Source: Vallitalea pronyensis | Lineage (GTDB): Bacteria; Bacillota; Clostridia; Lachnospirales; Vallitaleaceae | Length of the DNA: 64,000 nt | Assembly: GCF_018141445.1 (NCBI RefSeq) | Contig: NZ_CP058649.1 | Coordinates: 1 to 64,000 of the forward strand | Reading direction: 5' to 3' | Shown: positions 1 through 8,096 of the stretch, piece after piece | Layout: each line of letters starts with the position of its first letter | Position numbering within the stretch: the stretch's first letter is position 1 | Notes under the pieces: generated by a model | Told to the model about the DNA's origin: nothing | The model's database searches: none | Seen by the model: only the letters and a program-made list of their open reading frames with translations | Made by a program: the position numbers and the translations under genes

Positions 1-290
1 TTACTTCGTATATCTTTATTATAAGTATAATGTAAGTCGGCTAGATAAATATCACAGTTATTATCAAAGTAATTATCTACTCTGTTAATTGAATGGGTAA
101 TATCGTTGTCATAACTTACACGATTAATAAAATCATGTGCCTTAACCGTTACCATTTTTTCAATACCATATTCATCACCGTATTTTAATTTATCGATATA
201 TAAATTTATATCAAGATTATATTTTTGCCAGAACATGAATATCACAATCACAATAAGCACAAATATACCGGTTATAAACTTTTTCCTCAT
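1..290 (-). CDS. Hypothetical protein with N-terminal membrane anchor (partial, runs off left edge)
   Basis: The frame opens with ATG at 290 and stays open for 96 codons to the window edge, so only the N-terminal part is seen. The start reads MRKKFITGIFVLIVIVIFMF, a positively charged end followed by about 15 hydrophobic residues, which is a typical signal anchor. The visible remainder is polar and rich in Asp, Asn and Tyr, as expected of an extracytoplasmic domain. No strong Shine-Dalgarno sequence precedes the ATG. I do not recognise a family. It could be another of the small secreted or anchored proteins that fill the next 10 kb. Confidence 0.6.
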   Translation of the reverse strand, partial: MRKKFITGIFVLIVIVIFMFWQKYNLDINLYIDKLKYGDEYGIEKMVTVKAHDFINRVSYDNDITHSINRVDNYFDNNCDIYLADLHYTYNKDIRS

Positions 291-465
291 TTTCAAATCT
301 ATCACATCTATTCAATATCAATTTTAACAAAACTAATGGTATGCCACTCATTAATAATAACAAATAATTAAATATGGAGCAATAAAAACACGTTAATTGA
401 TTTCATAATATTGTTCATTCAATATCTAATTATGTTGATTAGTATAGACAAAAATAATAAAAAAA

Positions 466-485
466 GGGTTGCAAACAAGCAACCC
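466..485 (-). terminator. Bidirectional intrinsic terminator
   Basis: A 7-bp perfect stem (GGGTTGC / GCAACCC) with a 6-nt loop has A-rich sequence on its left and a T-run on its right, so it can end transcripts in both directions. It lies downstream of the minus-strand gene at 582-806. Confidence 0.7.
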
Positions 486-581
486 ATAATTTTTTGTCTT
501 ATTGAAGTAGTATCATAGACTGATTTTTCTACACACAATACCACAATTTAAGCTATATTTAAAACCTACTAACTGTTTACA

Positions 582-806
582 TCAGTCATCATTATCATCG
601 TCATCATAACTCTTCACCATTATATATTTATAAGCATGTGAGCCTTTTGTATTTAATACATTAGTAAGCCAATAGCCATCTTCCATAAGTTTTGCTAATA
701 ATTCTGCTACATTATCTTCTTTTGACTGCTCAGGATCTGAGCTTGCAAAATCCTTCACATCTAGTTCATCCACTAAAAATGTTACAACATGAATCTTTTC
801 TGCCAT
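582..806 (-). CDS. Small acidic hypothetical protein
   Basis: This is a 74-residue protein. I place the start at the ATG at 806 (MAEKIHVVTF) because AAGGAG lies about 9 bases upstream; the open frame extends to 839, but that longer start has no ribosome binding site. The protein has no signal peptide or membrane segment and ends in a run of Asp and Asn (YDDDDNDD). A central stretch (DNVAELLAKLMEDGYWL) is probably helical. I recognise no family. It is a single gene with a terminator downstream at 466-485, among other small genes of unknown role. Confidence 0.55.
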   Translation of the reverse strand: MAEKIHVVTFLVDELDVKDFASSDPEQSKEDNVAELLAKLMEDGYWLTNVLNTKGSHAYKYIMVKSYDDDDNDD

Positions 807-938
807 TATTTCATTCTCCTTTAATGATTTTTTGTACAACCTACTACATATTATTCAGAAGACTAAATTAATGACACAAAAAAATCTTTAATTATAAGAA
901 AAACAAAAAACAGCATTCTAGTATGGCGTATTCTACGA

Positions 939-1271
939 TTAATCAGCTATGAGTGTTAACCCACAATCATTACAATATTTTTCATTTTCATCAACGGGTG
1001 ACCCACATGCTGGACAATATTCATTTTTACCTAAACCCATTTCTGTTATCTTGATTCCGTCTACTTCTATAACTTGTAAATTATTTGAATCAACCCAAAG
1101 AATATTTCCTTGAGCATCACACACTGCTACCGTTGCAATAGTCCCTTCCTCTTCATGTGGAAAAAAGTTACCACCAAGTAAACTTGGACGTACAGCTTTA
1201 TATGCTGCAAATCCAGTTCCTAATAAGATATATTTTCTATGCGTCTTTTTATCTTTAACAATAATACCCAT
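939..1271 (-). CDS. Zinc-ribbon protein of unknown function
   Basis: The gene encodes 110 residues. The C-terminus holds a zinc ribbon with two Cys pairs, CPAC near residues 87-90 and CNDC near 101-104, separated by an acidic spacer. This is the zinc_ribbon_2 type found at the ends of many Firmicutes proteins. The N-terminal 80 residues are mixed beta-rich sequence (KYILLGTG, VIEVDGIKI) and resemble nothing I can name. The start has AAGGAG about 9 bases upstream. There is no signal peptide, so it is probably cytosolic. The zinc-binding tail is clear; the function is not known. Confidence 0.7.
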   Translation of the reverse strand: MGIIVKDKKTHRKYILLGTGFAAYKAVRPSLLGGNFFPHEEEGTIATVAVCDAQGNILWVDSNNLQVIEVDGIKITEMGLGKNEYCPACGSPVDENEKYCNDCGLTLIAD

Positions 1272-1465
1272 TCAATATCGCTCCTTATATTTACATTCCT
1301 AGAATTCCTTATATACTTATGTATCTGAAAAAAATAAACGTAAATGATAATGGACCATGCTCTTACCCTTGGAATTGTACTCTTTAGTTCGTTTATTAAT
1401 TTATTTGTATTCATCAACATATGTGGTACGCGACAAGATTCTATATAAAAGTAATTACTATTTAT

Positions 1466-2344
1466 CTAATACTCTTTTACTTTATAACTACCATCCTGCT
1501 CTCTATTATAACTTATTATTTGAGAATTAAAAGCTTCACCTAACTTGCCATTCCATTTCATAATAATGCCTTGATCAATTAAAGTACAATGATTAAGGAT
1601 GATATAATAATCATTTCCATCGTAATAGTATTCATAACTCAAATCCATTGTTTCATTATCGTATTCTATTTGATAATTCCCTTCACTATTGGCTCCGTAT
1701 ACACCCTTCAACTCCTCAGGTGTTACATTATGATTATAAGCCAGAATATTATCTGATAAGAACTCTGCCAACGTGTTTCTAAAATCATCTGCTTTTATAT
1801 CAACAAATGTATCAATGGGGATGAGTTCTCCAGTACTTAAGTCAAATGTGCTGCCATAATAGTAGCGGATGGGCTTTCCTGCTGTTTGTACTGTTGCAAT
1901 TTGCCTTATACTGAGATAGTTTTTATTTAACATCATTACTTTACTATCAATGGTGTATAAAAATGGTTGTTCAGCAATAACATCATCACCTAACGATTCA
2001 CAGTTTTCAGATGTAATATTCTTAAACTTCTGTAGCCAACCTTCTTGATAATGGGTCAACCTATTAGAACCATTAAGCCAACCTTCCATTTCCCCTTCAT
2101 AAAATGAATTAATCTTATTAGCCCATTCAATATCCTGGATGATAGGTTTGTCATAATAAATATATGCAAGGATTTCACCGGATTCACTTTTAATTGAATC
2201 ATCTACCCGTTCAATCTGTATAGTCATTTTTCCCGATCCTAAGACACTTACACTTTTGCTTGTGTAAACGTTATATGTCAGTATTGCTAGTAATAAAATA
2301 GCAACAATAATAATCATGTAATTAAAATTCTTATTTTTCTTCAT
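1466..2344 (-). CDS. Membrane-anchored PdaC/RsiV-like protein (DUF4163-DUF3298 type)
   Basis: The protein has 292 residues. Residues 9-28 form one hydrophobic N-terminal anchor (MIIIVAILLLAILTYNVYT), so the rest is expected outside the cell. The body resembles the DUF4163/DUF3298 pair found in the anti-sigma factor RsiV and at the N-terminus of the deacetylase PdaC: an early strand with AYIYYDKPII, a middle stretch with GKPIRYYYGSTFDLSTGELI, and a C-terminal beta-rich half. No polysaccharide deacetylase catalytic domain follows, and no sigma factor gene is adjacent, so this is not a complete PdaC or a standard sigV-rsiV pair. A GA-rich ribosome binding site (AAGAGGGTG) lies before the ATG. 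I am moderately sure of the family and unsure of the role. Confidence 0.6.
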   Translation of the reverse strand: MKKNKNFNYMIIIVAILLLAILTYNVYTSKSVSVLGSGKMTIQIERVDDSIKSESGEILAYIYYDKPIIQDIEWANKINSFYEGEMEGWLNGSNRLTHYQEGWLQKFKNITSENCESLGDDVIAEQPFLYTIDSKVMMLNKNYLSIRQIATVQTAGKPIRYYYGSTFDLSTGELIPIDTFVDIKADDFRNTLAEFLSDNILAYNHNVTPEELKGVYGANSEGNYQIEYDNETMDLSYEYYYDGNDYYIILNHCTLIDQGIIMKWNGKLGEAFNSQIISYNREQDGSYKVKEY

Positions 2345-2690
2345 ACGCCCACCCTCTTAATAAAATTTTTACGCTTATTATGTCAAAATCTATACCATTA
2401 TAGCACATCAGCCTTCCGTGCAAAAGTTTCTTTTCTTCTATGGTCATTAGATTGATTTTACTCAGTGATAGACTGTTATTCAAGCTATATAAGTTCATAT
2501 CATCGTTGTTATGCTCCCTCACCTGATATAATAAAAGCCCTCTCGGTATTGCTACCGAAAATGTTATATATGCATTTATTCTATAATGTAATATAGTTAT
2601 ATCAGTTAATACTTGTTTAAAAACAATACTTTATATCCCATGTTATACAACAAATGACATACTTTGGTGAAGGTATAATCTGCTTTATAT
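2345..2690. other. Gap without a convincing gene; small hairpin
   Basis: This 346-bp AT-rich stretch holds a 6-bp hairpin (TCGGTA / TACCGA) at 2533-2548, upstream of the 1466-2344 gene. It lacks an immediate T-run, so it may be part of a leader rather than a terminator. A 63-codon frame at 2331-2522 starting with GTG overlaps the next gene and is not convincing. Confidence 0.3.
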
Positions 2691-3038
2691 TTATACCCTA
2701 ATTTCTTCAATATGTGACTTACCTTTTGAATAATTTCCAGACGTCCATTCCCACTTTTCAATCAATCTTATTCGACCATCATCTAATATTTTAGGCTGCG
2801 AAAAGCATTTACCAGTCATGATTTCTCCATTTTGATTGATATGTTGATATCTCATATCCAGATTGTCATTGCTATCAACACTTGCAATAAGCATTCCTTT
2901 CTTTATAAATCCACCCTCATATTCAGCCCAAACGATATTGCCATCTTGATGATAATAGAATGTTGTTTCATCATTAACTTCTCCATTATCACTAGTCACT
3001 ACGGATTTAAACACTTTTCCATCATAATTAATCTTCAT
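2691..3038 (-). CDS. Small conserved protein of the family often mislabelled 'n-acetylglutamate synthase'
   Basis: The 115-residue protein begins MKINYDGKVFKSV and carries the pattern FYYHQDGNIVWAEYEGG, then a YQHIN-containing stretch, TGKC, and a C-terminal RLIEKWEWTSG. This is the recognisable layout of a small beta-rich family in Bacillus and Clostridium that databases often call n-acetylglutamate synthase. There is no acetyltransferase (GNAT) fold or acetyl-CoA motif here, so I would not assign that enzyme activity. No signal peptide is present. GGAG lies 9 bases before the ATG. It is a stand-alone gene. I am fairly sure of the family and know of no established function. Confidence 0.7.
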   Translation of the reverse strand: MKINYDGKVFKSVVTSDNGEVNDETTFYYHQDGNIVWAEYEGGFIKKGMLIASVDSNDNLDMRYQHINQNGEIMTGKCFSQPKILDDGRIRLIEKWEWTSGNYSKGKSHIEEIRV

Positions 3039-3086
3039 TATACATCACTCCATCACTATATTTTTGTAGCTAATAAATACTTATGT

Positions 3087-3356
3087 CTATAATTCTTTAT
3101 ATATGGCATACCCACTTAAAAGTATGCCAACGCCTCCTACTAAGGAAATTAGTGTTCCTACGACTCTGTAATTGATTGTCGTTGCATTAACCATATCTGG
3201 ATCTATTGTGGAAACACTAGAATTAGGTCCTGTGTATGTTGTCGCTGTACCTATGTTTTTCCCTATTGGTGCAGAAGAAAATATTAATATTATACCTATA
3301 ATAAATGCAGTGGTCATGACTATTAATGATCTTCTTGCCATTTTCAGCTTACTCAT
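3087..3356 (-). CDS. Small membrane protein with two transmembrane segments
   Basis: The 89-residue product has hydrophobic segments at about residues 13-30 (VMTTAFIIGIILIFSSAP) and 67-84 (GTLISLVGGVGILLSGY). A polar loop of about 35 residues lies between them. The N-terminus is basic (MSKLKMARRS), which predicts both ends inside and the Ser/Thr-rich loop outside. A strong GGGGAG ribosome binding site sits before the ATG. I do not recognise a family. It lies 49 bp downstream of the gene at 2691-3038 only in map terms, since both read leftwards, so it could be transcribed first in a two-gene unit. Confidence 0.6.
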   Translation of the reverse strand: MSKLKMARRSLIVMTTAFIIGIILIFSSAPIGKNIGTATTYTGPNSSVSTIDPDMVNATTINYRVVGTLISLVGGVGILLSGYAIYKEL

Positions 3357-3548
3357 TTTGTATACTCCCCTTTATATAACATCGATATATACAACTATTC
3401 TATATTTTGTTAAAAGATCAAGCTTTCGACGTTAAAATTGTTTTATAATGTTTTATATTCATATTTAATAATAGCATACTTTATATTTAAACAAAAATAA
3501 ATTAACAATACCATATCATATATATTCCTCATTAATAAAGAGCGTAAA

Positions 3549-3609
3549 ATATTAAACCGCGCCCCAAAAGTTAGGCTTATAATCTAAATTTTGGGGGTCG
3601 GTTTAATAT
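3549..3609. repeat. Imperfect 26-bp inverted repeat resembling IS3-family ends
   Basis: The left arm 3549-3574 and right arm 3584-3609 are reverse complements except at three positions, with a 9-base loop. Each arm carries the string CCCCAAAA followed by (G/T)TTAG, which resembles the terminal sequence of IS150/IS3-type elements. No transposase lies between the arms. It could be a MITE or a collapsed IS remnant, and it would fold into a strong hairpin in RNA. Confidence 0.5.
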
Positions 3610-3771
3610 CACAATCATTATACGAGAGAATAAAATTATCCCTCTGGTCCAAGATTTATTTTAAACAGATAGATGATTTATCTAGTGATAGCTGCACCTG
3701 ATAAAGCTTTCTAAGTGCCATGTTAAGGTGCCCATAACCGAATAATAATGAAATAATGCTTTTAATAAAAG

Positions 3772-3799
3772 AAGAGATATCGTATGGATATCCCCTCTT
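3772..3799 (-). terminator. Terminator of the Kelch gene
   Basis: On the minus strand AAGAG..GATATC pairs with GATATCTCTT around a 5-base loop, followed by CTTTTATT. It lies just past the stop codon of the gene at 3806-5251. Confidence 0.6.
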
Positions 3800-3805
3800 G
3801 TCGTA

Positions 3806-5251
3806 CTATTCTTTGTATTCATTAACTTCAATGCAAATTATTTTATCATATGAGATATAATCTTTTCTGCTTATATAAGGCCCTACATTATAATTTTTTG
3901 CAAAAACATAATAGGCTGGTCCTTGTCCTGCGCCTCTATCAAAATACCAATTCATAAAAGTATCAACATCATTCATCGTTAGATCATACTCTTTGTCGTT
4001 TTCATCTAGTAGCTTGATTAATAATAGTGCTTTATTATTGCTTATTTCAATTATGGCTGATGCGATATTAGAATCAGTACTTTCAACATTGTTCTTTACT
4101 GCTCTTACTACATAATAGTAAGTTACTCCTGGAGTTACATTTGTGTCTGTGTAAGTTGTACCTGTGATATCAGTTGCAATAACTGTATTAATAGCCCCAG
4201 ATATCGTTGACCTAAGTATAGTGTAGCTATCTGCATCTGTAACAGCATCCCAATTAAGCGTTATGCTATTATCTGATGGAGTTGCTGTTAAATTTGTTGG
4301 TGTAACTACGTTAATAGGCTCTGTATACGGCGTGAAAGCTTCATTTGTACGCATATAATCAGATATCTCTGGATATTTACCACCAATTGCATAAATTGTT
4401 TTATCAACTACTTCTAATCCAAGTCCATACCTAGGAGTAGGCATTTTTGCCTCTGTTGTCCATACATCAGTCTGTGGGTTATACTTTTCAACAACATCAG
4501 AATATATTTTCCCATCATGTCCTCCAATTGCATAAATCATTCCATTAGCCTCAATAGCTCTGACACCAAATCTTGCTGTTGGCATGTTTGCTTTTGTCGA
4601 CCAACTGTCTGTCTGTGGGTCATATTCTTCCACAACATTACCTTTTGCACTATTACCACCAATAACATATATTTTATTATTTGCTACAGCTACACCCAAT
4701 TCACCTCGCGGTGATGGAATATTTGTCTTATAACTCCATGTGTCAGTTACTGGATCATATTCTTCGACAGAGCCATCATTACCAGCTATTGCATATATTT
4801 TCCCATTAACAACTGCTGAACCAAAAGCAAATCTTGGAGTTGACATGCTTGCTTTATATGTCCATGTATTTGTAATAGGATCATATTCTTCTACTGATGC
4901 TAATAAATCTTTATTTGCTCCCTGACCACCTAAAACGTATATTTTACCATTTAGTGCAACAACTTCGGGAGCATATCTTCCTTCACTCATGCTTGCCTTA
5001 CTAGTCCAACTATTTGTAACAGGGTCATATTCTTCTACTACGGATGATGAGTATGTACTACTCACTCTTCCACCTATAGTATAAATCTTTTGACCAACTT
5101 CTGCTATTCCAAAATTATCTCTACCCGTTGGCATTGATGCCTTTGATTCCCAAGTCCCCAACTCACCTTCAGCAGCTAATGCTGTAAGTGAATTAACAAG
5201 CATTAAAGCTACAAGTATTACTAAACTGAATATTTTTCCACATTTCCTCAT
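3806..5251 (-). CDS. Secreted Kelch-repeat protein with fibronectin type III domain
   Basis: The 481-residue protein opens with a Sec signal peptide (basic start, hydrophobic core 8-22, likely cleavage after TALAA near residue 27). Six Kelch blades follow to about residue 310, each with a motif of the form IYxxGG (IYTIGG, IYVLGG, IYAIAG, IYVIGG, IYAIGG, IYAIGG) and a YDPxTxxW repeat linker. That count is enough for one complete beta-propeller. Residues about 318-405 form a fibronectin type III domain (PTNLTATPSDNSITLNW...). The last 75 residues have the pattern YDLTMNDVDTFMNWY...YYVFAKNYN, a C-terminal module I have seen on clostridial surface proteins but cannot name. There is no LPXTG or S-layer motif, so it is probably released. 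AAGGAGG precedes the ATG. The role may be binding at the cell surface. Confidence 0.85.
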   Translation of the reverse strand: MRKCGKIFSLVILVALMLVNSLTALAAEGELGTWESKASMPTGRDNFGIAEVGQKIYTIGGRVSSTYSSSVVEEYDPVTNSWTSKASMSEGRYAPEVVALNGKIYVLGGQGANKDLLASVEEYDPITNTWTYKASMSTPRFAFGSAVVNGKIYAIAGNDGSVEEYDPVTDTWSYKTNIPSPRGELGVAVANNKIYVIGGNSAKGNVVEEYDPQTDSWSTKANMPTARFGVRAIEANGMIYAIGGHDGKIYSDVVEKYNPQTDVWTTEAKMPTPRYGLGLEVVDKTIYAIGGKYPEISDYMRTNEAFTPYTEPINVVTPTNLTATPSDNSITLNWDAVTDADSYTILRSTISGAINTVIATDITGTTYTDTNVTPGVTYYYVVRAVKNNVESTDSNIASAIIEISNNKALLLIKLLDENDKEYDLTMNDVDTFMNWYFDRGAGQGPAYYVFAKNYNVGPYISRKDYISYDKIICIEVNEYKE

Positions 5252-5821
5252 TTATGTTCCTCCTTAGTATATGAATTATCTAGAATGTTACCATTATATG
5301 GCAATAATATATAGACTTATAAAGTTTATTTTTAAATAGTATAATTAAGTGTTATTGTTTTTTCGACATTATGTGATGCTAAAAATACTATAGTTTTTTA
5401 CAATATTTTTCTACATGTTTGCTATAGTCCATTCTATTATCCTTCATATTTTAATTATAGATAATCACGATTATCATAAGATATTTTGGCCTAAAAAAAT
5501 AATACAACAGATCTATATGACATTTCCACGACATCATATAACCAATAGAATAGAATTGGTCTCCCAATTATTACTCTGTTTTAGGTACTATCTTTATAAT
5601 CATCGCTCCATTGCATTTCATTTTGAGAGTTTTTTGTAATAGTCGATTTCAGGCTTCTTGGTAGCTATTTAGCAACGTTAGAATATAAAATAAGCCTAAG
5701 TGAGTAACTGCATAGTTACTACTTAGGCTATAAATTATTATTTTAATTGTGATATTAGTTTTATTTTGGTTTTACTACTGGTATAAATCATAATTACTGA
5801 TATGATTACCAAAACACATTA
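5252..5821. other. 570-bp gap with no convincing gene
   Basis: The stretch is AT-rich and contains scattered short frames on both strands, none with a ribosome binding site and a credible product. It ends in the terminator at 5693-5729. Parts may be decayed coding sequence, but I cannot identify a source. Confidence 0.3.
5693..5729 (-). terminator. Intrinsic terminator after the PNPOx-like gene
   Basis: A 16-bp stem (AGCCTAAGT...AGTAACT with its complement, one bulged base) around a GCAT loop sits 93 bp past the stop of the gene at 5822-6316. The flanks are AT-rich on both sides. Confidence 0.55.
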
Positions 5822-6316
5822 TTATAAGCTTATTTTTCCTTCTGTAATCTCTAACTTATTCACAAAGTCCATATCGTAACGCACAGCACCGTGATCTCTA
5901 AATATCGTGCCTTTTGTTATGCGGATTGCCAAAATAACGCAGCTTTTATCTTGTTCGTTGTTTGCCTGATCATACCATTCAGCAAAGGCTTTACGAAGTT
6001 TAGTCCTTATTTCAGCATTTTTTGGATCTAAAACCCATCCGAGATTTTCGCCAACCCCATTTCCAGAAATACCTTCGAAGCAAACCGCAAATGCAACGTT
6101 ATTGTTTTGAGTTATCTGCTGTATTTTATTTGATTTTGCCCAAGTAGTAACATAAAACACACCGTCTTCATAATAAGCGTCTACATCACGGACATAAGGA
6201 CAGGGAGTTGCGCTATCACCTGGTTCCATTCCGATAGTTGAAAGTGCAATGACATTATCTTTTCCATTGCCGCAACTTTCTTCAATTAATCTTAATCCTT
6301 CTTCATATCTGCTCAT
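5822..6316 (-). CDS. Pyridoxamine 5'-phosphate oxidase-family flavoprotein
   Basis: The 164-residue protein fits the split-barrel FMN-binding family: an N-terminal helix (YEEGLRLIEES), then strands with ALSTIG, a PCPYVRDVDAYYEDGVFYVTT segment, and AKSNKIQQITQNNNVAFAV, the usual flavin-contacting stretch. The C-terminal GTIFRDHGAVRYDMDF is also typical of the small clostridial members. These usually bind FMN or a similar cofactor and rarely are true PdxH enzymes, so no substrate can be named. A near-perfect GAGGAGG ribosome binding site lies 7 bases upstream. It is a single gene, with a terminator at 5693-5729. Confidence 0.8.
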   Translation of the reverse strand: MSRYEEGLRLIEESCGNGKDNVIALSTIGMEPGDSATPCPYVRDVDAYYEDGVFYVTTWAKSNKIQQITQNNNVAFAVCFEGISGNGVGENLGWVLDPKNAEIRTKLRKAFAEWYDQANNEQDKSCVILAIRITKGTIFRDHGAVRYDMDFVNKLEITEGKISL

Positions 6317-6652
6317 CTTTAGTCCTCCTCTAATTTTTATTCATTATAGTATGACGATTATATTACAGCTTGAGCCATAAAATAAAACTGTCGCTCGTTG
6401 CTTTTTAAATGATTTTATAAAACTCGTTTATTCTTTTATTATACCTCTCGATTTTTATACTTTACTTTCCTAAATTTTTTATATCATTATTAATTCCAGC
6501 TCAATATATAGTAAATATTACCATAATTGATACAGTCTTTCAATGAAATCGATAAGCATAGGAATTGACTAATACACTATTTTTATTATATAATCTGGTC
6601 CAAATGTTATCCTAACACAACCATTTATATATCACCACGTTCCTAACCAGGC
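6317..6652. other. Intergenic stretch without genes
   Basis: This AT-rich stretch lies between divergent genes. I see no open frame with a ribosome binding site. The right-hand end runs into the putative promoter at 6653-6681. Confidence 0.4.
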
Positions 6653-6681
6653 TTTACTTGCTACAATCATAATGATATAAT
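6653..6681 (+). promoter_or_regulatory. Putative sigma-A promoter for the gene at 6717
   Basis: TTTACT, a 17-base spacer and a perfect TATAAT lie 36 bases before the start codon. The -35 matches the consensus at four of six positions. Confidence 0.5.
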
Positions 6682-6716
6682 TCCTTTAATTTATATTATA
6701 AGAAAGGAGTATATAT

Positions 6717-7037
6717 ATGATTTATATAATTGTTATTCTTGGGATAATATTTACCACGATATTATACAAAAGATCAAAGAGTTTATCCGATGCACTATTA
6801 CCATTAATTTTGATTAACTTAGTTTTCACCATTGCCCTTGGTGTAAACGCAGTGGCTCCTCAATTTGATGGCATATCAATAAACAATGCCCTTGCTGCTT
6901 TATTTTTTGATGATGATGGTAAGGATTGGAGTCGAATAGTATTTCTTTACCGTTTTAAAATTTGCTTGTATGTTAATTTAATCCTCATTTTTATATATTC
7001 TATATTGAAACTTTTTCCTAATAGAAATAGAAAATAA
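6717..7037 (+). CDS. Small membrane protein of unknown function
   Basis: The 106-residue product has three likely transmembrane segments, at about 2-18 (IYIIVILGIIFTTILY), 27-48 (LPLILINLVFTIALGVNAVAP) and 81-98 (ICLYVNLILIFIYSILKL). An acidic loop (FFDDDGKDW) lies between the second and third. A strong AAGGAG ribosome binding site and a promoter at 6653-6681 support it as a real gene. No family is recognised. It appears to be transcribed alone. Confidence 0.6.
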   Translation: MIYIIVILGIIFTTILYKRSKSLSDALLPLILINLVFTIALGVNAVAPQFDGISINNALAALFFDDDGKDWSRIVFLYRFKICLYVNLILIFIYSILKLFPNRNRK

Positions 7038-7197
7038 AGTACATTATTCTCCCTGTAAACACAATATTTTTAAAGACTAGCTTTATCTGATTTCTAGGAT
7101 TTAGATTTTTAATACATTCTCAACCTTAGATAATTGTGATATACTAACGAAGTGATTAAATTCTATTACATAAATTAATAAAATCATTACGCTATAA

Positions 7198-7488
7198 AAG
7201 AAATATTGCTATAACATTAACCTTAACATCCGTTTCATAGGTTATAGTTTACCCCTTATTAGTACGGATGTTGAACTCACAGTAGCCGTTATGTACATAT
7301 GCAGAATTATGGTATTCTTGTTGTGTGGAGTAGTAGCTGTTATTACTAATGGTATATACAATAGACTTTTAACTGATGGTATAATACATCGAACAAAATT
7401 TAATCTAGTGAGTAGACTTTTCAACATCTGTAATGTGCTTTATAATATTATTCATATTTTAGATAGGTGGTTTTTTCATGAAAATTAG
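7198..7488 (+). pseudogene. Possible decayed paralogue of the following small membrane gene
   Basis: The frame is open from 7198 to a TAG at 7488 but has no start codon with a ribosome binding site at its head; the first ATG is at 7291. The translation contains FIGYSLPLI, STDVEL, YIC and VITN in order. The intact gene at 7478-7702 has FIGMYLALI, SNDVEL, GIC and IITN in the same order, with a short deletion and small spacing differences. It may be an old tandem duplicate. The similarity is short and could be chance. The last 11 bases overlap the next gene. Confidence 0.3.
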
Positions 7489-7702
7489 TCCATTAATTGT
7501 TGCTATTTTTTCTTTTATTGGCATGTACCTCGCGCTTATTATTACAACTATGTTTATAGATCCTTCCAATGATGTTGAGCTAGTACTTTATGGTATCTGT
7601 ATACTAACTTCTGTTGTAGTCACTTGCGCTTATATAATTACCAATAAAATTAATGATCTCAAAAAGCATATAAAATCAAGCAATAACGACACGCGAATCT
7701 AA
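7478..7702 (+). CDS. Small membrane protein with two transmembrane segments
   Basis: The 74-residue product has hydrophobic segments at about 5-26 (PLIVAIFSFIGMYLALIITTMF) and 36-55 (LVLYGICILTSVVVTCAYII). Between them is a short acidic loop (DPSNDVE), and the tail is basic and polar (NKINDLKKHIKSS). AGGTGG lies 7 bases before the ATG. The layout resembles a simple hairpin membrane protein. No family is recognised. A possible degenerate copy lies just upstream. Confidence 0.55.
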   Translation: MKISPLIVAIFSFIGMYLALIITTMFIDPSNDVELVLYGICILTSVVVTCAYIITNKINDLKKHIKSSNNDTRI

Positions 7703-7750
7703 AATTTAGTAAGTATACATTATAGTTTAAGTGGGTTTCATCGACCAAGC

Positions 7751-7900
7751 CTAAAGTGCCTGTCCTTCACACATGCCTGAACCTACGCCCGTTGGCAAAT
7801 TAGCCCTTGAAAGGCATGAACGCACCATTAAATCTTCTAACCCTAGCGTCTTTTTAATTTCGTTAAAGTATGAAAGACTAAATTCTTTATACCCTAAATA
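7751..7900 (-). pseudogene. Possible transposase C-terminal fragment
   Basis: A 49-codon frame bounded by stops (TAG at 7901-7903 and TAG at 7751-7753) has no start signal. It includes YFNEIKKTLGLEDLMVRS, which resembles the end of DDE transposases where a Y/F..(K)..LGL.x.(Q/M)VR string follows the last catalytic Glu. Base composition is richer in G and C than the flanks, which suits decayed coding DNA. The family assignment is weak. Confidence 0.3.
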
Positions 7901-7946
7901 CTAATGCTATAATAGTATCAAAATACTTGCTTTGACGCAAGCAAAA

Positions 7947-7968
7947 GAGCCTATCACTAGATAGACTC
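7947..7968 (-). terminator. Intrinsic terminator
   Basis: On the minus strand GAGTCTATC pairs with GATAGGCTC (one G-U) around a 4-base loop, followed by TTTTGCTT. It may end transcription that reads past the 8097-8792 gene. Confidence 0.5.
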
Positions 7969-8056
7969 CTGTTGTGTACCAATCAAAATGCTTCTAATAC
8001 TTATATTTTAATAAAACATAAATAAATATGGGTTCTGAGAAACAGTATTAGCATAA

Positions 8057-8078
8057 AGCCTACCAAGTAAGGTAGGCT
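8057..8078 (-). terminator. Hairpin past the 8097-8792 gene
   Basis: An 8-bp perfect stem (AGCCTACC / GGTAGGCT) with a 6-base loop starts 19 bases after the stop codon. The following T-run is short (TTTATG), so it may be a weak terminator. Confidence 0.5.
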
Positions 8079-8096
8079 CATCTCATATATATACCT

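Noticed and set aside
1220..1420. 66-codon minus-strand frame
   Set aside because: It overlaps the zinc-ribbon gene start, has no ribosome binding site, and its product looks random.
2331..2522. 63-codon minus-strand frame with GTG start
   Set aside because: It overlaps the start of the 1466-2344 gene, and the GA-rich sequence lies inside the frame rather than before the start. No recognisable product.
5415..5639. 74-codon plus-strand frame
   Set aside because: It lacks a ribosome binding site, and its His/Ile-rich sequence looks like translated AT-rich non-coding DNA.
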